In this document: in pieces, positions 7,070-13,002 of the stretch | Position numbering within the stretch: the stretch's first letter is position 1 | Layout of the letters: each line of letters opens with the position of its first letter | Assembly (NCBI GenBank): GCA_964617065.1 | Contig: CAZTVM010000055.1 | Location: forward strand, 1 to 13,002 | Source of the DNA: JAVBNU01 sp964617065 | Lineage (GTDB): Bacteria > Cyanobacteriota > Vampirovibrionia > Gastranaerophilales > Gastranaerophilaceae | Length of the DNA stretch: 13,002 nucleotides | Direction: 5' to 3' | Notes under the pieces: model-generated | Told to the model about the DNA's origin: nothing | The model's input: the letters and a program-made list of their open reading frames with translations, nothing else | Database searches by the model: none | Translations under genes and position numbers: made by a program

Positions 7070-7120
7070 ATATTTAATCTTGCAATAAAATTAGGGAGTT
7101 TATAATAAGAGGAGTGCAGT

Positions 7121-8303
7121 ATGAGTGGAACTGTAAATAACAACGATACAAGGCGTAATAATAACGACTATAATCAACAGAATAGCAATACGTCTACGCA
7201 AAATCAAACGCAACAAAATGCGACCCAAAATGATAGAAGTGTATTCCAACAAAATGCAACAAATTCTGCAGGAAGTTCAACAAACAGTAATACTACTAAT
7301 TCAATTTTTAATGAATATACAGGGGATACAAATAAGTCATCAAGCACTCAATCATCAAATGCAGTAAATCCAAGCCAAAACGCTGAAAATAATGCCAATT
7401 CNNNNNNNNNNCAGTAACACTCAAAATCAACTACAGCAGACCATTGATAAAATGATAGATTCTTTTAATCAAACAATGAACAAGATGATGGACACAATGA
7501 ACCAAATGATGACAAGTATGATGAATACAATGAATCAAATGATGTCGTCAATGTTTGGTGGTATGGGCGGTGGTATGCCTGACATGGGCGGTATGATGCC
7601 AGGTGGTATGGGCGGTGGTATGCCCGACATGGGAGGTATGATGCCAGGTGGTATGGGTGGTGGTATGCCTGACAAGGGCGGTATGATGCCAGGAATGGGT
7701 GGCGCCGGCGCTGCAGGAGGAAAGCCTGATATAGTAGATACATCAAAATTAAAAACCGATGATGCTTCATACCGTTCAGCAGTAGATAAAATAGCGAACA
7801 AAATTAGTGATCCGAAATTAAAAGCTGCTTTTAAAACAGCAGCAGATTACGTAGATAAAGCTTCAAAAGAAGATAAAAGCGGTGATAACAGTGGTGAAAA
7901 GACAAAAGCCAGTAAAGAATTATGCGATAGATACAAAGATTATATGATAAGAAATGCCGATAAAATAAAAATACACTCAGCTTCCGACAGTGAAATGCCA
8001 ACTGCAGGCTACGCACCAGGACAAAATGATATAGCAGTAGGTAACTCCTTTAAAAATAGTCAATCATTACAAGATTTAACAGGGGTTTTATTACATGAAC
8101 TTGGACACGGAGTAGGAGACAACAGTAACGGCACAGGAGCAAATGAAGTCAGAGGAGAAACAATGAATGAAGCCTACAGAGATTCATTGGGAATAGGTCG
8201 TCATTCAAGCGCTAGAAGCATGTTAGCAAGTCTAAATCAACATCAAAGAAACCAAAACAATGGACAAGAAGATGAAGAAAATTTGAGACGCTATATAGCT
8301 TAG
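7121..8303 (+). CDS. Repeat-rich putative zinc metallopeptidase (HEXXH), split by an assembly gap
   Basis: ATG 7121 has AGAGGAG 6 bases upstream; stop 8301-8303. A 10-N gap (7402-7411) puts the two halves in different apparent frames, but both sides are the same Asn/Gln/Ser-rich sequence, so I treat it as one gene of about 390 residues plus the unknown gap. Layout: about 100 residues of disordered N/Q/S/T-rich sequence with no signal peptide; three 11-residue Met-rich repeats (7449-7547); three 15-residue Gly/Met/Pro repeats (7557-7691); a Lys/Ala-rich helical part (about 7730-7960); then a C-terminal domain with LLHELGHGVGD (HELGH 8094-8108) and NEAYRD (8166-8183). HEXXH plus a Glu 21 positions beyond the second His within NExxxD resembles thermolysin-type gluzincins; the LGIGRHSSAR ending also recalls effector/toxin peptidases such as M91. 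Target, export route and exact family are unknown. It stands alone with its own terminator. Confidence 0.78.
7402..7411. other. Assembly gap (10 N)
   Basis: Ten N interrupt the Asn/Gln/Ser-rich coding region. The true missing length is unknown and need not be 10; the frame changes across it, which a real length differing by the right number of bases would repair. Confidence 0.98.
7449..7547 (+). repeat. Three 33-bp repeats encoding 11-residue Met-rich units
   Basis: Units at 7449-7481, 7482-7514 and 7515-7547 encode KMIDSFNQTMN, KMMDTMNQMMT and SMMNTMNQMMS. The 11-residue period is that of hendecad coiled coils. The first copy is the most diverged, the last two are nearly identical in protein. 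Confidence 0.85.
7557..7691 (+). repeat. Three 45-bp tandem repeats encoding Gly/Met/Pro-rich 15-mers
   Basis: Units at 7557-7601, 7602-7646 and 7647-7691 each encode GGMGGGMPDMGGMMP, with a single amino-acid change (Met to Lys) in the third. The remaining differences between copies are synonymous third-base changes. A shortened Gly/Ala tail follows to about 7722. Confidence 0.92.
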
Positions 8304-8339
8304 TTTAATGTTCTATTAGATAATTAAATAAATTATTTG

Positions 8340-8385
8340 AGACTTATGCGGACAATTTAGTTGTTAGCATAAGTCTTATTATTTG
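8340..8385 (+). terminator. Intrinsic terminator of the metallopeptidase gene
   Basis: A perfect 10-bp stem AGACTTATGC (8340-8349) / GCATAAGTCT (8367-8376), with a nested ACAA/TTGT stem (8352-8355 / 8361-8364), followed by the T-rich TATTATTTG. It is 36 bases after the stop and separates this gene from the glycan operon. Confidence 0.75.
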
Positions 8386-8393
8386 TAAAATGA

Positions 8394-8416
8394 CTACGTA
8401 GCAAATTGACGTCAAT
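8394..8416. promoter_or_regulatory. Two adjacent perfect palindromes upstream of the glycan operon
   Basis: CTACGTAG (8394-8401) is followed three bases later by the 12-bp perfect palindrome ATTGACGTCAAT (8405-8416). They lie 40-60 bases before the -35 at 8457, a usual place for an activator site. The binding protein is unknown. Confidence 0.4.
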
Positions 8417-8456
8417 AAAAAAAGCATGTATTATTTGTTGAAACGTAAAGAAATCA

Positions 8457-8486
8457 TCGACAAATGTATTTTATTTAAGTTATAAT
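8457..8486 (+). promoter_or_regulatory. Promoter of the surface-glycan operon
   Basis: TCGACA (8457-8462, 5 of 6 to TTGACA), 18-base spacer, perfect TATAAT (8481-8486). The leader before the ATG at 8560 would be about 65 bases and carries the purine-rich AGAGGGGG (8540-8547), 12 bases from the start codon, a longer spacing than usual. Confidence 0.65.
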
Positions 8487-8559
8487 TGGAATAGTTAAGA
8501 TAGAGAATTGCACAATCAATTTTTTTAGCGAAATCGAATAGAGGGGGATTTCATAAAAC

Positions 8560-9582
8560 ATGCGAACACAAACAAGTAATCAAGTTGTTTTTGAAAATAT
8601 GATAAATTTAATAAGTCCCTATGGATTTGGTGACACCTTAATTTTGTGTGGTTTTAAAAAAGCTTTAGAAATTAATTACAGCTCGGAAATCAATTATGTA
8701 ATAAAACCGGAACACGAAGTTTTAATGAAATTATATGATATTACCAATTATTCATTGAAAACATTTAGCAAGCAAGAATTGACTGAAATTTCGGCTAAAA
8801 ATACAGAAATCAAAATAGGGTGTGAATTTGTAGCTCATCCTGAGTTTATTAGTAATAAAAACTTATTATATTCATTCATGAATAATGAAATATCAATGGT
8901 TGATTTGTTTAGAAAAACTCTGAATTTACCTGAAGATGTTCGTTTTGAGCCCCCAATGAATATTCCGCAAATAAGTTTAAGTTTACAAAATAGATTAAAT
9001 AAAATAGCGCCTTTGGATAAAATCGTTTTACTCTCAACTGAAGCATTTTCAACAAAAAGAATTAATAAATTTTATTTAGAAGATATTGTAGAAGAATTAA
9101 AAGAAGATGGATATACCGTAATCTCAAGTGTTTCAGATAAAGATGAAGTTATAAAAGGTAGTATCTGTATGGATTTATCTTTTGAAGAAGCGGTTGCAGT
9201 TGGGATAAATTGCGCAAAAGTCTATGCAGTTCGTTCGGGCTTTGTAGATGTACTTATAGAATATAGAAAATCTTTAAATATTATTTATCCTGATACCAAA
9301 ACTTTTAAATTATATAGTTTAAAGGATTTAGGTTATTCAGATGTAATAGAGACCATTGTAGAGGGGACTCCCCTAAAAAAAATCGGCCCGGTTTTTCAAA
9401 TAGAAGACAAAGGGAACGAAAGACTTTACAGATTTTGTTTAACACTTTTCCATAAGAAAAAGAAAAGAGATCAAGTCAAATATTGCATTTTGGGATTACC
9501 AATTTTTGTTGTAAAAAAACAAGTAAATTACAAAAAATATTATTTATTTGGTTCCTTGTGCGTGTTTAGGAGGGAAATGTAA
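8560..9582 (+). CDS. GT-B-like putative glycosyltransferase (GT9/heptosyltransferase-like)
   Basis: 340 residues, first gene of the operon. I recognise a likely GT-B fold rather than a named family: near the N-terminus PYGFGDTLILCGFKKAL (20-36) looks like the Gly-rich acceptor-side loop of ADP-heptose transferases, and the second half has IVLLSTEAFS (155-164), a helix plus GYTVISS (184-190), then LSFEEAVAVGINCAKVYAVRSGFVDVLIEY (206-235), like the nucleotide-sugar-binding half of GT9 enzymes. The C-terminal tail (about 295-340) is basic and aromatic (ILGLPIFVVKK...KKYYLFG) and might contact membrane or protein partners. No signal peptide or membrane span is seen, so it is probably cytosolic at the inner membrane. 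The donor and acceptor are unknown. It ends in TAATG, overlapping the next start by 1 base. The gene at 11443 is a distant relative. Confidence 0.62.
   Translation: MRTQTSNQVVFENMINLISPYGFGDTLILCGFKKALEINYSSEINYVIKPEHEVLMKLYDITNYSLKTFSKQELTEISAKNTEIKIGCEFVAHPEFISNKNLLYSFMNNEISMVDLFRKTLNLPEDVRFEPPMNIPQISLSLQNRLNKIAPLDKIVLLSTEAFSTKRINKFYLEDIVEELKEDGYTVISSVSDKDEVIKGSICMDLSFEEAVAVGINCAKVYAVRSGFVDVLIEYRKSLNIIYPDTKTFKLYSLKDLGYSDVIETIVEGTPLKKIGPVFQIEDKGNERLYRFCLTLFHKKKKRDQVKYCILGLPIFVVKKQVNYKKYYLFGSLCVFRREM
9568..9573 (+). promoter_or_regulatory. Strong Shine-Dalgarno for the kinase/nucleotidyltransferase gene
   Basis: A full AGGAGG lies 8 bases before ATG 9582, inside the end of the preceding gene. 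It fixes the start and suggests high translation along with coupling to the upstream gene (TAATG overlap). Confidence 0.75.
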
Positions 9583-11071
9583 TGAAGATAATTATTCAGG
9601 CAGGCGGAAAAGGCACAAGACTAGAAGGTTTAACAAGGAATAAACCTAAATGTATTGTGCCTGTCGATAATTTACCGATAATTTTTTATGCTTTTAAAAA
9701 GTTTCCCAAAGCAGAATTTTCAATTGTTGCAGACTACAAAACTGATGTTTTAGAAAAATATTTGGAAGCATTCGCTAGTGAATACAATTACAAAGTTATT
9801 AACGCAGACAAAAAAGGTACAGCTTCAGGCCTAAAAGAAGCTTTAAAAGACTTCTCTAATGATGAACAAGTTACTGTTCTTTGGTGCGATTTAATTCTTT
9901 CAGAAGGTTTTGAAATTCCAGAAGGAAAGGGGAATTACGTTGGCATTTCAAAAGATTTTGAATGTCGTTGGTCTTTTAATGATGGCAAATTTGTTAAAGA
10001 ACCATCAAAAGAAAATGGTGTTGCAGGGTTATTTATTTTTGAAAATAAAAAATGCTTAAATGATATTCCAGAAGAAGGTGCACTTGTCGGTTGGCTCCAA
10101 ACTCAAGATATTAAGTTTAAAGAATTACCGCTTTATGGCACTAAAGAAATCGGAACGATGATTGCATATTCGGAAAATAATGAGCAATTAAGACGTTGGA
10201 GACCGTTCAATTCAATGAAGTTTGACGGAGACATTGTAATTAAAGAGGGAATAAACGAACAAGGCAAGAAAATCGCAATCGACGAAAGAGCTTGGTACAA
10301 ATTTGTAAAAGAAAAAGGTTATGAATTTATCCCTGAGATTTATGAATATGAACCTATAAAAATGAAACGAGTTCAAGGTCAAAACATATATGATTATGAT
10401 TGTTTGACAAAATCGCAAAAGAAAGAAATTTTAATAAACATTATTTGTGCTTTAGAGAAATTGCATAATTTAGTACCATCTATTCCTGCAAACAGTGAAG
10501 ACACAAAGATAAATTACATAACAAAAACGTTTGAAAGATTGTCGAAAATTAAAAATCTTGTGCCCTTTGCTGATCAAGAATTTATAAAAATAAACGGTCA
10601 ATATTACAAAAATGTTTTTTTTGATAAAGAAACTTTCACAAAAACACTAGAAAAATATATGCCGACCGAATTTAAACTTATCCACGGTGATTGTACGTTC
10701 TCTAATATGATGTTTGANNNNNNNNNNTAATCGACCCGAGAGGGTATTTTGGTGAAACAAAATTGAATGGTGACATAGATTACGATTGGGCAAAACTTTA
10801 TTATTCTCTAAAAGGGAATTATGACCAATTCAATAGAAAGAAATTTACACTCGATATCAAGGAGAATGATGTTGAATTAGCAATAAAGCCAAATAATTGG
10901 GATGATATGGAAGAGTATTTCTTTGACCACATTCCAAATATTAACAAAGAAAAAATTAAGGTACTTCATTCTGTCATTTGGCTATCATTAACGACTTATG
11001 CATGGGAAGATTATGACAGTATCTGTGGCGCATTTTATAAAGGAATTATTGAAGCCGGAGAAATATTATAA
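9582..11071 (+). CDS. Fused sugar-type nucleotidyltransferase and APH/choline-kinase-like kinase, split by an assembly gap
   Basis: One gene interrupted by 10 N (10718-10727). The N-terminal part (about 1-200) is a nucleotidyltransferase: IIIQAGGKGTRLEGLT (3-18) with NKPKCIVPV (20-28) forms the NTP-binding loop and Lys, and WCD (101-103) supplies a probable metal Asp. The C-terminal part (about 205 on) resembles aminoglycoside/choline-type kinases: LIHGDCTFSNMMF (366-378) holds the catalytic Asp370 and metal Asn375, and just after the gap IDPRGYFG and DYDWAKLYYSL continue the kinase core. About 495 residues plus the gap. The likely role is to phosphorylate a small molecule and then activate it as an NDP derivative, with LicA/LicC-type choline activation and HldE-type heptose activation as analogies; the substrate is unknown. 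It overlaps its neighbours on both sides by 1 base (TAATG), indicating one transcription unit. Confidence 0.82.
10718..10727. other. Assembly gap (10 N) inside the kinase domain
   Basis: Ten N separate HGDCTFSNMMF from IDPRGYFG. In this kinase family the two motifs are usually separated by roughly ten residues, so more than 10 bases are probably missing. The frame difference across the gap is an assembly effect, not a frameshift mutation. Confidence 0.97.
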
Positions 11072-11439
11072 TGCTTAAATTATCACCGCTTTCAAAAACG
11101 TGGTTACTTGACATTGATGGTACACTAGTCAAGCATAACGGATATAAAATTGACGGACACGATACTTTGCTAGAAGGTGTTAAAGAATTTTTTGATAAGC
11201 TTTCGCCTGACGACAAGGTTGTTCTGATGACTGCGAGAAAAGAGGAATATCTCGAAGATTTGAAAAAATTTTTAAAAGAAAATAATCTTCGCTATGACTA
11301 CCTTTTGACTGATATGCCTATGGGTGAAAGGATTTTAATCAATGATAACAAACCGTCAGGGCTAACTTGTGCCTACGCTATTTGTAAAGAGAGGGACAAA
11401 AAGCTGGAAATGAAGTACGATATCTGCAAAGGGCTTTGA
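11071..11439 (+). CDS. Short HAD-superfamily phosphatase of a polysaccharide locus
   Basis: 122 residues, ATG at 11071 overlapping the preceding stop (TAATG). Motif I is LLDIDGTLV (12-20) with nucleophile D14 and acid/base D16; motif II is VLMTAR (51-56) with T54; the last motif is RILINDNKPSG (87-97) with D92 as a metal Asp. There is no room for a cap domain, so it is a capless (C0) type like GmhB or KdsC, which act on small sugar phosphates. Placed directly after the kinase/nucleotidyltransferase, it probably removes a phosphate from an intermediate of the same pathway (inference), much as GmhB acts between the HldE steps. The motif-III Lys is not obvious. Cytosolic; no signal peptide. Confidence 0.82.
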   Translation: MLKLSPLSKTWLLDIDGTLVKHNGYKIDGHDTLLEGVKEFFDKLSPDDKVVLMTARKEEYLEDLKKFLKENNLRYDYLLTDMPMGERILINDNKPSGLTCAYAICKERDKKLEMKYDICKGL

Positions 11440-11442
11440 TTA

Positions 11443-12642
11443 ATGTGGCTATTTGAGAACTATAAAAAGAATAACAAAGTCAGAATACTGAGGATATGCG
11501 GCAATGTCGTATACAGTGTGACTAAAGACTACAAACGGAAAATAGAAAGATTTTTTGGAAATATTCTTTCTACTTCTAAAACTGAAAGAAACAACGTCAT
11601 TACCAAAAATATTAGAGTTTTTAACAAAGTTATTTCAAAACGAATAGTAGATGAAAATTACAAACAGGAATATTTGTTTAATCGTTTAATCAAACAAACT
11701 GATTTAAAACAAAAATTCATGAAAGAGTATGATAAATATTTTAAAGAATATAGTGATATATTTATCTTAAACGCTAGCAGTGGTGAAACTTATCTATTTT
11801 TAACTTATGTGTTCGATGCGTTTATAAAAAAAAATAATTGCGAAAAGACATTGCTCGTTGCAACTAAAAAATATCATGTAGATTTAATTAAAATGCTTTG
11901 TCCTGAATTACCTTATATTTATCAAAAAAAGTGCAAAAAATTTAACAATACTCATACTAAAATAAACGGTAAAAATTTTTACATGTTTTTTACTAGAAAT
12001 CATTTTGTCCAAGTTGAAGAAAAAATAAAAAACAATCCACTGTACTCAGTGCATTATTTTCAGGAGATTTTAAATAATTTAGAAATTTCGAGAAGTGAAT
12101 TAAATTTCAGAAAAATTCAAATACCAAAAGAAATTGAGAAATCTATGTTAAATAAAATTTCTAAAACAAATCTAAATTTAGATAACTTTGTTTTTGTAGC
12201 TCCAGAAGCCGCATCATGCGAAGAATACGATAATAAATTTTGGGTAGATTTGACAAATGAATTTAAGAAAAATGGCATAGATGTTTTTATGAATATAGTA
12301 AACAAAAACACCAATATTCATGGTTGTGACTACAAAACAAGCATATTGGGCTTTGCTGAAACTTTTGCATTAGCAAAAAAGGCGAAGGCAGTTATTACAC
12401 TGAGAAGTGGTTTAACAGAATGTTTATTGCAAACAAATGTCCCATTGTTCAGCTTGTACACAAAATTCAGAAACAGATGTGTATTAAAAAGCATGTCACT
12501 TGAATTTGTTTTATCTGGTTTTAGTTTAAACAAATTACCGAATATAAAGCAAGAATTATTATATGAATATAATATGGCAGAAATACAGAGTCCAATAATT
12601 GTCTCTGAAATATTAAAAACTGAAATGAGGGTAAATGATTAA
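11443..12642 (+). CDS. GT-B-like putative glycosyltransferase, related to the first gene of the operon
   Basis: 399 residues, ATG 3 bases after the HAD stop; the ribosome site is weak, so coupling is likely. The N-terminal 45 residues are basic and aromatic (KVRILRICGNVVYSVTK, KIERFFGNILS) and recall the C-terminal tail of the 8560 protein. Residues 50-105 are helical and charged. From 106 a GT-B-like half begins (DIFILNASSGETYLFLTYVFDAF, in the place of the Gly-rich loop), and the second half has FVFVAPEAASCEEYDNKFWVDL (249-270), GIDVFMN (278-284), LGFAETFALAKKAKAVITLRSG (302-323) and VPLFSLY (333-339). The order of these motifs matches the 8560 protein (STEAFS, LSFEEAVAVG, RSG), so they are distant paralogues. 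Donor and acceptor are unknown. Many Lys/Asn residues follow the local AT bias. Its last 8 bases overlap the GT8 gene. Confidence 0.6.
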   Translation: MWLFENYKKNNKVRILRICGNVVYSVTKDYKRKIERFFGNILSTSKTERNNVITKNIRVFNKVISKRIVDENYKQEYLFNRLIKQTDLKQKFMKEYDKYFKEYSDIFILNASSGETYLFLTYVFDAFIKKNNCEKTLLVATKKYHVDLIKMLCPELPYIYQKKCKKFNNTHTKINGKNFYMFFTRNHFVQVEEKIKNNPLYSVHYFQEILNNLEISRSELNFRKIQIPKEIEKSMLNKISKTNLNLDNFVFVAPEAASCEEYDNKFWVDLTNEFKKNGIDVFMNIVNKNTNIHGCDYKTSILGFAETFALAKKAKAVITLRSGLTECLLQTNVPLFSLYTKFRNRCVLKSMSLEFVLSGFSLNKLPNIKQELLYEYNMAEIQSPIIVSEILKTEMRVND

Positions 12643-13002
12643 TAATAAAACAACTATAAATATTTGTTATGCGCCAGACAATAATTACGCAATCCCATGT
12701 GCTATATCAATGCAATCACTTATGATAAAAACATCAGAAACTATACAAATAGAATTTTTAATTTTGGATGGTGGATTAACGAAAAAAAACAAATTTTTTA
12801 TAACACAAGTAGCAGATTTATACAAAAATGCAAATGTAAAATTTGTAAAAGTAAATGATAAAGAATTCGAACCATTTTATACTGTGGAATGGAAAACTTC
12901 TGCAACATACAGATTTAAAATTGATGAATTGTTGAAAGACTATGACAAAGTCCTTTACTTGGATTGTGATGTCATTGTAAATAATTATATTGATGAATTA
13001 TA
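12635..13002 (+). CDS. Glycosyltransferase family 8 protein, N-terminal part
   Basis: Cut by the right edge; 122 codons are visible with no stop. ATG 12635 overlaps the previous gene by 8 bases, with GAGGG (12627-12631) close upstream. Seen: INICYAPDNNYAIPCAISMQSL (residues 8-29), the standard GT8 start that binds the nucleotide sugar; EFLILDGGLTKKN (around 40-52); KTSATYRFKIDELL (around 92-105); and VLYLDCDVIVNNYIDEL with the DxD metal motif (D-C-D). GT8 enzymes are retaining transferases using UDP-glucose or UDP-galactose, including the LPS enzymes WaaJ/RfaJ. That fits the last step of a surface-glycan operon, although the exact linkage is not readable. Acts in the cytosol at the inner membrane. 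Confidence 0.92.
   Translation, partial: MINNKTTINICYAPDNNYAIPCAISMQSLMIKTSETIQIEFLILDGGLTKKNKFFITQVADLYKNANVKFVKVNDKEFEPFYTVEWKTSATYRFKIDELLKDYDKVLYLDCDVIVNNYIDEL

Noticed and set aside
7557..7691. CRISPR-like array
   Set aside because: The 45-bp units are directly tandem with no spacers and are in frame within a protein gene.
7535..7801. Minus-strand Pro/Ile-rich reading frame (and another at 7465-7770) across the repeats
   Set aside because: They are the reverse complement of the Gly/Met repeats; repetition keeps the opposite frames open. No ribosome site, and the plus-strand gene is clearly the real one.
8094..8183. Calling the protein a true M4 thermolysin
   Set aside because: Only the two zinc-site motifs match; the signal peptide, propeptide and large M4 domains are missing.
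7121..8303. Reading the two frames around the first N run as two genes or a frameshifted pseudogene
   Set aside because: The frame change falls exactly at the 10-N gap, and composition is continuous on both sides.
9582..11071. Reading the kinase as a truncated pseudogene with a separate small gene starting at 10763
   Set aside because: Sequence right after the gap (IDPRGYFG, DYDWAKL) is the expected next part of the kinase core, so this is one gene broken by the assembly.
1..13002. tRNA or rRNA genes, insertion sequences, transposases, attachment sites
   Set aside because: None seen on either strand by eye; no T-loop-like motif outside genes, no transposase motifs and no long inverted repeats.

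Overview
The window is AT-rich (about a third G+C by eye) and almost fully coding, with bacterial gene structure throughout: Shine-Dalgarno sites, overlapping or nearly abutting genes, ATG/GTG/TTG starts. The prephenate/arogenate dehydrogenase looks like the cyanobacterial type, and it sits with folate-dependent TrmFO, a NrtR-type Nudix protein and an AT-rich surface-polysaccharide operon. My best guess, from remembered family resemblance rather than any search, is a non-photosynthetic relative of Cyanobacteria (Melainabacteria/Vampirovibrionia, perhaps a gut Gastranaerophilales). Two runs of exactly 10 N (7402-7411 and 10718-10727) are assembly gaps. Each splits what is clearly one gene into two apparent reading frames, so this is a draft or metagenome assembly.

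Left part (1-6879), housekeeping. A truncated tatD overlaps tlyA on the + strand. Convergent to them is a minus-strand pair: a NrtR-like Nudix/winged-helix regulator followed 11 bases later by tyrA. Next on the + strand is a lone methyltetrahydrofolate methyltransferase of the AcsE family with its own promoter and terminator, then a small 97-residue helical protein of unknown role. Convergent to that small gene is a second minus-strand pair: an HD-GYP-like protein with a degraded metal site, overlapping by 8 bases the TTG start of trmFO.

Middle (6880-8400). A single + strand gene, with its own promoter and a good terminator, encodes the most unusual protein here. It has an Asn/Gln/Ser/Thr-rich N-terminus without a signal peptide, three 11-residue Met-rich repeats, three 15-residue Gly/Met/Pro repeats, and a C-terminal domain carrying HELGH followed about 20 residues later by NEAYRD. 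That pattern fits a glutamate-type zinc metallopeptidase (gluzincin). It is the best candidate for something undescribed.

Right part (8400-13002), a surface-glycan operon that continues past the window. A clear promoter with two perfect palindromes upstream leads into five tightly packed genes. In order they are a GT-B-like putative glycosyltransferase, a fused nucleotidyltransferase/small-molecule kinase, a short HAD phosphatase, a second GT-B-like protein related to the first, and the start of a GT8 glycosyltransferase. The kinase, nucleotidyltransferase and phosphatase together could make an activated (NDP-linked) building block, which the transferases would add to a capsule, LPS or glycoprotein.
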